Assembly: GCA_023413135.1 (NCBI GenBank)
Contig: JAEZQK010000023.1
Coordinates: 1-46,656, forward strand
Origin: Bacillota bacterium
Lineage (GTDB): Bacteria; Bacillota; Clostridia; Christensenellales; Aristaeellaceae
Reading direction: 5' to 3'
Length of the DNA stretch: 46,656 bases
The notes under the pieces are model-generated. The model was not told the DNA's origin, ran no database searches, and was given only the letters and a program-made list of their open reading frames with translations. Position numbers and translations under genes: made by a program. This document shows positions 16,402 to 24,441 of the stretch, in pieces. Position 1 is the stretch's first letter; every line of letters starts with the position of its first letter.

Positions 16402-18072
16402 ATGCAAATGAAGCTCCATAGACGGACTGCGATTGTTCTGGCGATTATCCTATGCATAACATCCTTTATCACTGCCTCTGCCGAAACGCGGTATGCTACG
16501 CTGCGTTATGGCAGCATCGGCGAGGAGGTGCGTGTCATGCAGCAGGCGCTTAATGACTTGGGCTATGATACCAGAGGCGTGGATGGGAAGTTTGGCCGCG
16601 GCACGGAGGATGCCGTGAGGCGGTTTCAAAGAAGCAAGGGCCTTGTGGCGGATGGGCTCGCCGGACACCTAACGCTGATCGCTTTGTACGGCGCAGCCGG
16701 CAATCCGGGCGGAGGTACTCCGGAAACTACCCAGCCCCCTTCGGCAACGCCTGTTCCTACCACAAACGGCTCCGCATCTGGCAGCTTCACGACGCTCCGG
16801 TATGGCAGCAGCGGCGAGCAGGTACGGGCCATGCAGCAGGCGCTGAATGGTTTGGGCTATGATACCAAAGGCGTGGACGGCAAGTTTGGCCGTGGCACGG
16901 AAGCTGCCGTAAAGCAGTTTCAAAGGAGCAACGGCCTGGGAGTAGACGGTTTGGCCGGAGCAAAGACGCTGACACTTCTGTATTCTCAGGCCGATCAGGG
17001 CTCCGCCCCCACCCCGGCGCCTACGGAGGCGCCCACACCTACTCCGGCCCCCGCCACGTCGGAACCGACGGCTTCCCCTGTACCTACCCAGGCCCCCTCC
17101 GGTGTTACCTTGAGCCGTACGCTGCGCAAGGGCTATACGGGGGATGACGTGAAGCTGGTGCAGGAATTGCTGACGAACCTGAAGTATTATGGCGGCAGCA
17201 TCAACGGAGTTTATGACGACGCTACCATCGCGGCGGTAAAGGCTTTCCAGTCCAACAATGGGCTGACCAGCGACGGGCTGGCAGGAACCAAGACATATGC
17301 CGTGCTGCAGAGCGGCAGCGCCCGCCCGGCGGACCAACTCCCGCCGCCAAACTACAAGACGCTGAAGCTTAACTCCACCGGCCAGGCCGTAACCGATCTG
17401 CAAAACGCATTAAAGAACCTGGGCTATAGCGCCTCCGTCACCGGCACCTATACCACAGAAACCCGCAGCGCCGTGGTGCAGTTCCAGATGCGCAACAATC
17501 TGACGGCGGACGGCATAGCCGGAGCGGCAACACAGCAGGTGCTGTATAGCGGAAGCGCCAAGGAAGCCTCCGCTCCCCTGCCCGGGCTGGAAGAGGGCGC
17601 AGGCATCATCGACGGCCCCAGCAAGAGCGATGTGCAGCTTCTGCACTGGTACGATACCGTCAAGCCCAGCATGAGTAGCGGGCAGAACATACTGGTGTTT
17701 GATCCCGCCACCAAACGGAGCTGGACGCTCAGGCTATACTCATTGGGACACCACGCCGATTCAGAACCGCTCACGCTTCGGGATACGCAGATCATGAACC
17801 TGGCTTTTGGAGGAAATACCACCTGGACGCCCAAGCCTGTTTATGTAAAGCTTCCCAATGGCCGCTGGACGCTGGCTTCGACCCACAATACGCCGCATGA
17901 CAGCGAATCCATCCTGGGGAACGATTTTGACGGCCACCTGTGCGTGCATTTCCTGCGGGATATGGCCGAGTGCCAGCAGAACGACCCTGATTACGGCGTA
18001 ACCAACCAAAATGTCATCCGCAACTATTGGAAGCAGATGACCGGGGAAACGTATGTGGAGATTGTAAGATAA
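16402..18072 (+). CDS. Secreted protein with four peptidoglycan-binding repeats and a GHxCxHF C-terminal domain
   Basis: About 556 residues: signal peptide 1-28 (ASA cleavage-like site), PG_binding_1 repeats near 33-97, 131-194, 240-304 and 320-384, Thr/Pro-rich linkers at 105-125 and 202-232, then a C-terminal domain from about 410. Each repeat has the G-x-V-x-x-x-Q-x-x-L ... G-x-x-D-G ... V-x-x-F-Q ... D-G-x-A-G pattern that binds cell wall. Repeats 1 and 2 are close at DNA level, a recent duplication. The C-terminal domain has GHLCVHF at 511-517; similar GH-x-C-x-HF domains occur in other clostridial wall proteins but I know no proven activity. AGGAGG at 16386-16391 supports the start. Confidence 0.88.
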   Translation: MQMKLHRRTAIVLAIILCITSFITASAETRYATLRYGSIGEEVRVMQQALNDLGYDTRGVDGKFGRGTEDAVRRFQRSKGLVADGLAGHLTLIALYGAAGNPGGGTPETTQPPSATPVPTTNGSASGSFTTLRYGSSGEQVRAMQQALNGLGYDTKGVDGKFGRGTEAAVKQFQRSNGLGVDGLAGAKTLTLLYSQADQGSAPTPAPTEAPTPTPAPATSEPTASPVPTQAPSGVTLSRTLRKGYTGDDVKLVQELLTNLKYYGGSINGVYDDATIAAVKAFQSNNGLTSDGLAGTKTYAVLQSGSARPADQLPPPNYKTLKLNSTGQAVTDLQNALKNLGYSASVTGTYTTETRSAVVQFQMRNNLTADGIAGAATQQVLYSGSAKEASAPLPGLEEGAGIIDGPSKSDVQLLHWYDTVKPSMSSGQNILVFDPATKRSWTLRLYSLGHHADSEPLTLRDTQIMNLAFGGNTTWTPKPVYVKLPNGRWTLASTHNTPHDSESILGNDFDGHLCVHFLRDMAECQQNDPDYGVTNQNVIRNYWKQMTGETYVEIVR

Positions 18073-18100
18073 GAAGAAGCCAGATGAATTTTTGAAACAG

Positions 18101-18132
18101 AGCGGCAGGAGTTGTATCCTGCCGCTTTCTTA
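18101..18132 (+). terminator. Rho-independent terminator
   Basis: AGCGGCAGGA (18101-18110) pairs with TCCTGCCGCT (18117-18126) around a 6-base loop, followed by TTCTTA. It lies 28 bases after the peptidoglycan-binding protein gene. Confidence 0.8.
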
Positions 18133-18211
18133 TGGATGTGTGGACTGGTCCAAGCATAAGCCGGCTACTGAGTGTGTATGTAGCTAACAGCTTTAAGATC
18201 ACCGGTACTGA

Positions 18212-18236
18212 GCGGGCGATTGATAATCGCCCCTAC
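18212..18236. repeat. GTAGGGGCGATT palindrome, family A, third copy
   Basis: Twenty-five bases identical to 2079-2103, followed by related sequence (CTACGACGCTGTATGTTTGTT here; CTACGGCGCCGTTAG there). Here it is a single unit rather than an inverted pair. Confidence 0.8.
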
Positions 18237-18312
18237 GACGCTGTATGTTTGTTGATTTCACTACCGGGACATATGTGAACGGCTGCTTGCTATAAGTCTA
18301 AATATGGGGATT

Positions 18313-18358
18313 CCAAAGGGGTTTTATCCCTTTGGCGGGGTTTTAGGGGCGGAGCCCC
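18313..18358 (-). repeat. CCAAAGGG hairpin pair, family E, copy 1
   Basis: Two hairpins: CCAAAGGG with CCCTTTGG (18313-18320, 18328-18335) and GGGGC-GGA-GCCCC (18346-18358). The related copy at 27503-27545 shares CCAAAGGGAT ... CCCTTTGGAATCCC. Here the element runs into the ThrE gene and supplies its last codons and stop. Confidence 0.7.
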
Positions 18359-18779
18359 TACGAAGCCGGACCAGGAAAGAACCCATGCCGATCCCCAAAG
18401 AAATCATCAATATGGTAAGCATGGCGGATACGCCTAATTCCAGCCCGGCCTCACTTTGCCCCTGGGCCAAAAAGGCCATGGCCCGGTACAGGTTGAGACC
18501 CGGCACCAAGGGGATGATGGATAGGGTAATAAAGACGGTGGCAGCCATCTTCATTCGCCGGGCTAAAAGCTCCGCCAGGATGGCGGCGCCTGCTGCGGCG
18601 GCAAAAATGCAAGCCTGATCGGAAACCCCGAAAGTTGCAAGCAGCCAATAACAGCCATGGGCGGCCATGCCCGTGGCGGAAGCCGGCAAAAGCGCGCGGC
18701 CCGGGGCGTGCAGGAGCACGCCAAACCCCAGGGTAGCAAAAAAGCTGATCACCAGAGCGGCCAAAAAGGAGCCGAACAT
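18324..18779 (-). CDS. Threonine/serine exporter, second half (ThrE_2/DUF3815)
   Basis: About 151 residues with four to five membrane segments, containing IIPLVPGLNLYRAM, the conserved Pro-Gly segment of the second ThrE domain. With the preceding gene it should form a split ThrE-type amino-acid exporter. ATG 18779 follows AAAGGGG and comes two bases after the stop of the first half. The last residues (RRGSAPKTPPKG) are encoded by a dispersed repeat, so the C-terminal tail was probably acquired or altered by that insertion. The substrate is assumed from the family only. Confidence 0.85.
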   Translation of the reverse strand: MFGSFLAALVISFFATLGFGVLLHAPGRALLPASATGMAAHGCYWLLATFGVSDQACIFAAAAGAAILAELLARRMKMAATVFITLSIIPLVPGLNLYRAMAFLAQGQSEAGLELGVSAMLTILMISLGIGMGSFLVRLRRGSAPKTPPKG

Positions 18780-18780
18780 A

Positions 18781-19551
18781 TCAAAAACCCCTTTCCAGCA
18801 TGAGGAACAGGCTTTGGGCCACCAGCGCCCCGCCGGCAACCAGCGCCAATATCAAAAGCGCCTGGGCGGCATGGGTGACGCCGGAAAGCATGTCTCCCCG
18901 CATGGTATCCTGCACCGCGTTGGTCATGGCAAGGCCGGGAAGCAAGGGCATCAGCGCCCCGGCCACCATGGCGTCCACGAGGCCCAGCCCGGTCAGACGA
19001 TGGAACATAAGGGGAATCAGCGTACAAATAGCTCCCCCCACTAAGCTTGTGACAATGTAATGCAGGCTGTATTTTTTGATCAGCCGGATCAGTCCCTGGG
19101 TGAGTGCCGCGCAAAAAAAGGCGACGAAGCCATCGATAAAGCCGCCGCCGAACATAAAGGCAAAGCAGAAGGAAGACAACGCCGCGGCCCAGGGCATATA
19201 GGCCCGGCCCTTTTTATCCTCCCAGGCGGCAATTTTCCTGAGCTTTATAAGCGCTTCCGCCGGACTCACTTCGCCTTGGGCCACCGCCCGGCTAACCTGG
19301 TTGGCATCGTCCACCTTTTTCAGGTGTGTTCCCCGGCGGCGAATGCGTTGTATAGAGGTTTTTTCCTCGCCATTGGGAAAAGCGAGGGTAATAAACACGC
19401 CGCTGGGCACGGCGAATACCTCCACCTTCGTGCAGCCGAAGGCCCGCCCCATGCGCTCCACGGTGTCCTCCGCCCGGTAGGTTTCGCCGCCGTTTTCCAG
19501 TATGATCCTGCCTGCCAGACCGGCGGCTTCCATCATGCACTCGTTTTCCAT
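18781..19551 (-). CDS. Threonine/serine exporter, first half (ThrE_1/DUF1212)
   Basis: About 256 residues. The soluble N-terminal part shows GRIILENGGETYRAEDTVERM and VPSGVFITL, which are the conserved elements of the ThrE_1 family thought to face the cytoplasm. Five membrane segments follow from residue 120. The second gene, two bases downstream, supplies the remaining helices. GGAAGGG five bases upstream sets the start at 19551; the frame continues to 19875 but overlaps the upstream gene and has no family similarity. Likely role: export of small amino acids. Confidence 0.87.
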   Translation of the reverse strand: MENECMMEAAGLAGRIILENGGETYRAEDTVERMGRAFGCTKVEVFAVPSGVFITLAFPNGEEKTSIQRIRRRGTHLKKVDDANQVSRAVAQGEVSPAEALIKLRKIAAWEDKKGRAYMPWAAALSSFCFAFMFGGGFIDGFVAFFCAALTQGLIRLIKKYSLHYIVTSLVGGAICTLIPLMFHRLTGLGLVDAMVAGALMPLLPGLAMTNAVQDTMRGDMLSGVTHAAQALLILALVAGGALVAQSLFLMLERGF

Positions 19552-19574
19552 ATGGCCCTTCCGCCTGAAGATAT

Positions 19575-19925
19575 CTATTTGGCCGGTTTGAATACTTTCC
19601 CGAAAAAGCCCCGGGCTACGTTCACGATCAGGGCGGTAGCCAGCGCCCACAAAAAGCCGTCCACATGGAACTGATCCAGCATCACCCAGCTGCAAAGCTG
19701 CACCAGCCAGGCGTCCAGCAGCACATACAAAAGCCCCAGGGTGAACAGGTTGAACACACCCAGGAGCAGCTTGGCAATGGGCCGGAGGGTGATATAGATC
19801 ACGCCCAGAACAGCCCCGGCGTAGACGGCATAGATGTAATTCGTGGCCGTTACCCCCGGCAGGAGATATACGCACAGGGGCACCGCCCCCACACAGGCCA
19901 GAAACCGGAAGACCATGCTGAGCAT
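19575..19925 (-). CDS. Phage-holin-IV-like four-helix membrane protein
   Basis: About 116 residues with four hydrophobic segments and the motif ITLRPIAKLLLGVFNLFTLGL in the middle, typical of the 'mycobacterial 4 TMS phage holin' (superfamily IV, DUF360-like) proteins that are common in Firmicutes chromosomes without any phage. AGGAGG six bases before ATG 19925 sets the start. It lies just upstream of the ThrE pair and may be cotranscribed. The name comes from distant similarity; a lytic role is not indicated. Confidence 0.75.
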   Translation of the reverse strand: MLSMVFRFLACVGAVPLCVYLLPGVTATNYIYAVYAGAVLGVIYITLRPIAKLLLGVFNLFTLGLLYVLLDAWLVQLCSWVMLDQFHVDGFLWALATALIVNVARGFFGKVFKPAK

Positions 19926-20114
19926 GCGTATCCTCCTAAACATTGATTCATGGGATAGCCGGCGCAATAGAATACAAAGGGACTTGTGAAATTCAGCGCC
20001 AATCCATTATAGCATTGCCAATTTCCCGTGACAAGGCACGGCAAACATACCGCATGTCATCCTATTGATGTGTGAAGCTGGTTTGAACACAGAAATATTT
20101 ATGAAACGTCTTGA

Positions 20115-21221
20115 TCAGTTTAGGAAACCTATTAATAAGCCCGCTGCCGCGCCACCCAGCATCAAGAAAGCAGAGTGGACCTTAAAGCGGATCAGGAGCA
20201 GGGCGCTTGCCGCAAAGAGGAGGATATACGGCCACGAGACCAGAGTTTGCTCCGCAAGGTTAAAGGTGACTGCCGCCATCAGTGCCAGGGAAGCTGCATT
20301 GACACCATCCAGCGCGTGGGAAAGGATACGGGAGCGACGCATCTTTTCCATGACAGGGCGCAGAAAGAGCACCAGCAAAAACGAAGGCAGGAAGATGCCC
20401 ACTGTGGACAATACGGCGCCGGGCAGGCCATGAATGAGATAGCCCACAAAGGTGGCCGTGGTGAATACAGGACCGGGGGTGAACTGACCTACCGCCACGG
20501 CATCCAACAGCTGCCGGGCCGTAAGGGCGGGGACGTTTTTTACCAGCTCCGATTCCAGGAAGGCAATCAGTACATATCCGCTGCCGTACAGCACAGCGCC
20601 GATTTTGAGGAACACAAAAAACAGTGCTCCCAGGGTGATGGGCTCCACTGCCAGCGTCTTAGGCCTGCCCTCTAAAAGCTTTCGGGTCAAAAGCAGCATA
20701 ATGCCGGCGCCCAGCAGCAGCGGAATCTCCGGCAGACCAATCAATGCACCTGTGAAGGCCAGGAGAAACAGAAGGAGGGTATCGATCTTTCTAAGCACCG
20801 CTTGACCAAGGCGAAAAACAGCCTGTGCCACTACCGCCAGGATGACGGGCTTCATACCGTCAAAGATATGGGCAACGGAAGGAACCATGCCGAATGTTTG
20901 ATATACGTAAGCGAGCAAACCTACCAGGATGGCCGCGGGCAGAATGAAGCACGCGCCCGCTAAGAAAAGCCCGGCCCGGCCGGCACGCTCATAGCCTAAA
21001 TGGATGGCCATTTCCGTAGAGTTGGGGCCGGGGATCAAGTTGGTAAATCCCAGCATGTCCATAAACGCTTCCTTGCCGAGCCACTTGCGGCGGCGTACCA
21101 CTTCCTCCTCCATCATGGCGATATGTGCTGCCGGACCGCCAAAGGCAAAGAAGCCCAGCTTCATAAATACAAGGGCGACTTCTTTCAAACGCATCCGCTT
21201 TTCTGTTTTCGTATCTTCCAT
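20115..21221 (-). CDS. chrA: ChrA-type chromate transporter family protein
   Basis: About 368 residues with two homologous CHR domains in tandem. Domain 1 carries FFAFGGPAAHIAMMEEE and NLIPGPNSTEMAIHLGY; domain 2 carries GSGYVLIAFLESE and AVGQFTPGPVFTTATFVGY. The family uses proton motive force to expel chromate, but many homologues in anaerobes have no tested substrate. GGAAGGGGAGG upstream supports the start. It is flanked by a terminator upstream and no cotranscribed partner. A 189-base gap of plain sequence separates it from the next gene downstream. Confidence 0.9.
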   Translation of the reverse strand: MEDTKTEKRMRLKEVALVFMKLGFFAFGGPAAHIAMMEEEVVRRRKWLGKEAFMDMLGFTNLIPGPNSTEMAIHLGYERAGRAGLFLAGACFILPAAILVGLLAYVYQTFGMVPSVAHIFDGMKPVILAVVAQAVFRLGQAVLRKIDTLLLFLLAFTGALIGLPEIPLLLGAGIMLLLTRKLLEGRPKTLAVEPITLGALFFVFLKIGAVLYGSGYVLIAFLESELVKNVPALTARQLLDAVAVGQFTPGPVFTTATFVGYLIHGLPGAVLSTVGIFLPSFLLVLFLRPVMEKMRRSRILSHALDGVNAASLALMAAVTFNLAEQTLVSWPYILLFAASALLLIRFKVHSAFLMLGGAAAGLLIGFLN

Positions 21222-21289
21222 AGAGGCCTCCCCTTCCTGCCTGCATTTAAACGGGGCGCAATATTAAGCTTCATGTATTGATTATACCC

Positions 21290-21316
21290 AAAAAAAGAAG
21301 CCGCTTACCGGCTTCT
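21290..21316 (-). terminator. queA terminator
   Basis: On the minus strand AGAAGCCG pairs with CGGCTTCT (21309-21316 with 21296-21303), followed by a run of seven T (21290-21296 on the plus strand reads A). It ends the ruvC-ruvA-ruvB-queA transcript before chrA; a TATAAT for chrA follows at once. Confidence 0.85.
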
Positions 21317-21382
21317 GGATGATTGCGGAGTTATCCTTTTACGGGTGTGAAGAAAGTACAGGACTGATGTGGAAACCTTGCT

Positions 21383-22414
21383 TCAATCCATAATCAGCAT
21401 CGCATCCCCAAAGGAAAAGAAACGGTATCTTTCTTTCACGGCCTCCTGGTAAGCAGCCAAAGCCTGCTCCCTGCCCATGAAGGCGGACACCAGCATTAAA
21501 AGCGTGCTTTCCGGCAGGTGAAAGTTGGTGATCAGCGCATCCACGGCGTGAAAGGGCTTGCCGGGCGTGATGAAGATGCTGGTCTCGCCGCAGCCCGGAT
21601 GGATGACGCCATGTTCATCCGTCACCGTCTCCAGGGTACGGACGCTGGTGGTCCCCACGCAGACGATGCGGCCGCCGTTTTGACGGGCTTTGTTGATCTT
21701 AACCGCCGCTTCTTTTGTGACCTCGTAATATTCGGCGTGCATCACATGGTTTTCAATGCTTTGCACCTTTACCGGGCGGAAGGTGCCAAGGCCCACATGC
21801 AGCAAAATCGGGACGATGGAAACGCCCATATCCTGAATGTGGTCAAGCAGCCCCGGGGTGAAATGCAAGCCGGCGGTAGGCGCGGCTGCGCTGCCATCCT
21901 GTTTGGCATACACCGTTTGATAGCGGTCTTTTTCCTGCAGCTTTTCGTGGATGTAGGGGGGCAGCGGCATTTCGCCCAGCTTGTCCAGTAGTTCCTCAAA
22001 TACGCCTTCATAGTGGAAGCGCACCGTGCGCCCGCCTGTTTCTTCTACGCTGTCCAGCACTTGGGCGCGCAACAGCCCACCGCCGAAGGAGCAGAGAGTG
22101 CCGGGTTTTAACCGTCGTCCGGGGCGGACGATGGCCTCCCACTCGTCCCTGTTCAGGCGTTTCAAAAGCAAAAATTCTATCGGGACCTTGGTATCTTCCT
22201 TGATGCCAAGAAGCCTGGCGGGGATGACACGGGTTTGGTTGATTACCAGGACGTCGCCCTTTTTCAGGTAGTCCGGAAGGTCGCGGAATATGCGGTGCTC
22301 CAATGAAGCCGTGTTCCGGCGGCACACCATCAGGCGGCTTTGATCCCTTGGTTCCATGGGGGTTTGGGCGATGAGATCTTCGGGGAGGTCATAGAAAAAG
22401 TCGGAAGTTTTCAT
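21383..22414 (-). CDS. queA: S-adenosylmethionine:tRNA ribosyltransferase-isomerase QueA
   Basis: It transfers and isomerises the ribosyl part of S-adenosylmethionine onto preQ1 in tRNA to make epoxyqueuosine. About 343 residues, the normal length. Diagnostic stretches include DFFYDLPEDLIAQTP at the N-terminus, QTRVIPARLLG, AAPTAGLHFT and VGLGTFRPV, and the C-terminal ITNFHLPESTLLMLVSAFMG. AAGGAAC upstream supports ATG 22414. It lies 17 bases after ruvB, the common ruvB-queA order in Firmicutes. No tgt gene follows; a terminator closes the operon. Confidence 0.97.
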   Translation of the reverse strand: MKTSDFFYDLPEDLIAQTPMEPRDQSRLMVCRRNTASLEHRIFRDLPDYLKKGDVLVINQTRVIPARLLGIKEDTKVPIEFLLLKRLNRDEWEAIVRPGRRLKPGTLCSFGGGLLRAQVLDSVEETGGRTVRFHYEGVFEELLDKLGEMPLPPYIHEKLQEKDRYQTVYAKQDGSAAAPTAGLHFTPGLLDHIQDMGVSIVPILLHVGLGTFRPVKVQSIENHVMHAEYYEVTKEAAVKINKARQNGGRIVCVGTTSVRTLETVTDEHGVIHPGCGETSIFITPGKPFHAVDALITNFHLPESTLLMLVSAFMGREQALAAYQEAVKERYRFFSFGDAMLIMD

Positions 22415-22431
22415 GATTGTTCCTTATTGTT

Positions 22432-23472
22432 TTAGATATCCAGCCGCATTTGGCTGTCGTCCTCCTGGGGTTTGGCAGGAGGAGTACGTTTCAAATGTTC
22501 ATAGGCGGAAGGGGTGCAGACCCGGCCGCGAGGGGTACGCATGAGGAAGCCAAGCTGCATCAGGTAGGGCTCGTATACGTCCTCGATGGTGATGGGGTCT
22601 TCGCCGGTGGTGGCCGCCAGCGTGTCCAGACCTACCGGGCCGCCGCCAAACTTGTCCATCATGGTGGAGAGCATAGTCCTGTCCACCCGGTCCAGGCCCA
22701 GCTCGTCCACATCCAGCATGGTAAGGCCTTCTTTGGCCACATCCTTGGTAATGGTCCCTTCTGCCCGTACCTGGGCAAAATCACGCACTCTTTTCAACAT
22801 GCGGTTGGCGATGCGGGGCGTGCCCCGGCTGCGGCGCGCGATTTCCAGAATGCCGTCCTCCTGGGCGGCCACGTTCAGGATGCCCGCACTGCGGCGTACG
22901 ATTTGCGAAAGCTCCTCCGGGCTGTACATTTCCAGCCGGAACATGATGCCGAATCTATCCCGAAGCGGCGCGGACAACTGCCCGGCCCTGGTGGTGGCCC
23001 CGACCAATGTGAAGCGGGGCAGGTCAAGGCGGATGGAGCGGGCGGTAGGCCCCTTGCCGATCATGATGTCCAGGGCGTAATCCTCCATGGCGGAATATAG
23101 CACTTCCTCCACGGCGCGGCTCAGGCGGTGGATTTCATCAATGAACAGGACGTCACCCGCGTTCAGGTTGGTGAGGATGGAGGCCAGATCGCCGGGCCGG
23201 TCGATGGCCGGGCCGGAGGTGATGCGGATGTTTTGCCCCATCTCGGTGGCGATGATGCAGGCCAAACACGTTTTGCCAAGGCCCGGCGGGCCGTACAGCA
23301 GGATATGATCCAGGGATTCCCGGCGCTTGAGCGCCGCCTGGATGTACACCGAAAGCCGCTCCTTTACCGCCATTTGGCCCACGTATTCCCTGAGGGTGCG
23401 GGGGCGCAGGGACTGCTCCTGGGCGTCGTCCTCCGGGCGGTAGCCTGTGGTCATCAATCGGTCATCAGACAT
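22432..23472 (-). CDS. ruvB: Holliday junction branch-migration helicase RuvB
   Basis: Hexameric AAA+ motor that, with RuvA, moves Holliday junctions. About 346 residues. Walker A GPPGLGKT at 61-68, Walker B VLFIDEIH near 108-115, sensor 1 LVGATTRAG and the arginine finger PLRDRFG, then a winged-helix domain with RTPRGRVCT. AAGGAG seven bases upstream of ATG 23472. It is separated from ruvA by 353 bases filled with palindromic repeats, whereas the two genes are usually adjacent. Confidence 0.98.
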   Translation of the reverse strand: MSDDRLMTTGYRPEDDAQEQSLRPRTLREYVGQMAVKERLSVYIQAALKRRESLDHILLYGPPGLGKTCLACIIATEMGQNIRITSGPAIDRPGDLASILTNLNAGDVLFIDEIHRLSRAVEEVLYSAMEDYALDIMIGKGPTARSIRLDLPRFTLVGATTRAGQLSAPLRDRFGIMFRLEMYSPEELSQIVRRSAGILNVAAQEDGILEIARRSRGTPRIANRMLKRVRDFAQVRAEGTITKDVAKEGLTMLDVDELGLDRVDRTMLSTMMDKFGGGPVGLDTLAATTGEDPITIEDVYEPYLMQLGFLMRTPRGRVCTPSAYEHLKRTPPAKPQEDDSQMRLDI

Positions 23473-23497
23473 GGGGTTTCTCCTTATAATGGGATGA

Positions 23498-23541
23498 TTT
23501 CGCGCCTGCGGGCGCGACCAGGGCTTTCCGATCGCCCTGGA
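23498..23541 (+). repeat. Double-hairpin repeat, family C, copy 2
   Basis: Same as the copy at 9376-9419 except that hairpin 1 is GCGCC-TGC-GGCGC instead of GCTCC-TGC-GGAGC, a paired change. Hairpin 2 (CCAGGGC, loop TTTCCGATC, GCCCTGG) is identical. Confidence 0.88.
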
Positions 23542-23603
23542 TCTTCGGGACCATCAAATCTTTTAATGATGCAGTAGCGGATGGCCTGGCCTGTAGAAAG
23601 GAA

Positions 23604-23650
23604 TTTCGCTCCTGCGGGAGCGCCCAAAGGGCTTTCCGATCGCCCTTTGG
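23604..23650 (+). repeat. Double-hairpin repeat, family C, copy 3
   Basis: Hairpin 1 is GCTCC-TGC-GGAGC; hairpin 2 is CCAAAGGGC, loop TTTCCGATC, GCCCTTTGG, lengthened on both arms relative to the other copies. It lies 106 bases from copy 2 in the same orientation. Confidence 0.88.
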
Positions 23651-23737
23651 AATTCTTCGGGTTCATTAAAAATGTTTATTGGGCGATGCCTATAGTGAGT
23701 AGGCTAAGTTCGTATGAGAGGACAAGAAAATAATTAT

Positions 23738-23825
23738 GTTGTTGTTAAGGTTTTTCGGGGATGGGTCCGGGAAGGGGGATTTTTTCAAGAAGCCCTCTTC
23801 CCGAAAGCATCGCGAAACCCCCTTC
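23738..23825 (+). repeat. Dispersed palindromic element, family D, copy 3
   Basis: TTAAGGTTTTTCGGGGATGGGTCCGGG style left flank (AAGGTTTTT, spacer, GGGTCCGGG) and an imperfect stem (23768-23785 with 23786-23803). It ends against the stop codon of ruvA, again with its right end facing the gene. With the two family C copies it fills the 353-base gap 23473-23825, in which I see no gene. Confidence 0.7.
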
Positions 23826-24428
23826 TCACATCCCCGCCATGGTGCGCAGGGCGAGTTTGATGAGTTCGTCGGCTTTATCGGATTTGCTACGAACGGCTTG
23901 CAATGCGCGGCTGGCCTCCACCGGGGTATAGCCCAGGGATTGCAGCGCCTGCATGGCCTCGGTGAGGGCGTCGTCCCGCATTGGTGTACCGGATACCTGC
24001 TCCGGGGGCAGGCCGGTGAGGGCTTCCTGGGAAATTTGATCTTTCAATTCCAGAGCGATGCGCTGGGCCGTTTTTTTGCCCACGCCCGGCGCGCGGCTCA
24101 AGGCGTTCAAATCTCCGGTGAGGATGGCCAGGTGCAAATCTTTAAGCGGCATGCTCCCCAGTACGCCAAGCGCCGTGCGGGGACCGATGCCGCTGACGCC
24201 GACCAACCGCAGGAACATGGCCTTTTCTTCTTTGCTGGCAAAGCCGAAAAGCTCCAAAGCGTCTTCCCGCACGGAAAGGTAGGTGTAGCAGCGCATGGTT
24301 TCGCCTACGGGCGGCGCAGCGGATAGGGTAGTCATGCTGCATTGCAGCGCATAGCCCACGCCTGATGCTTCCAGAACGATTTCGCCGTTGCCCTTTTCCG
24401 CCACGCGGCCAGATATGAATGCGTACAT
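23826..24428 (-). CDS. ruvA: Holliday junction DNA-binding subunit RuvA
   Basis: Tetrameric protein that grips the four-way junction and recruits RuvB. About 200 residues: OB-fold N-terminus (MYAFISGRVAEKG), two helix-hairpin-helix motifs (LVGVSGIGPRTALGVL and LSRAPGVGKKTAQRIALELKDQI), a flexible linker, and the C-terminal RuvB-binding domain (ALQSLGYTPVEASRAL). GGAGG lies six bases before the start. The start is 13 bases after ruvC. Confidence 0.98.
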   Translation of the reverse strand: MYAFISGRVAEKGNGEIVLEASGVGYALQCSMTTLSAAPPVGETMRCYTYLSVREDALELFGFASKEEKAMFLRLVGVSGIGPRTALGVLGSMPLKDLHLAILTGDLNALSRAPGVGKKTAQRIALELKDQISQEALTGLPPEQVSGTPMRDDALTEAMQALQSLGYTPVEASRALQAVRSKSDKADELIKLALRTMAGM

Positions 24429-24441
24429 GGATGCCTCCGGC

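Noticed and set aside
19575..19925. Prophage marker (holin-like gene)
   Set aside because: A lone superfamily IV membrane protein with no other phage gene nearby; such proteins are common in chromosomes.
20115..21221. Chromate-resistance island
   Set aside because: Only a single chrA-type transporter, with no chrB, reductase or mobile element around it.
22417..23100. Plus-strand open frame inside ruvB
   Set aside because: Shadow of ruvB.
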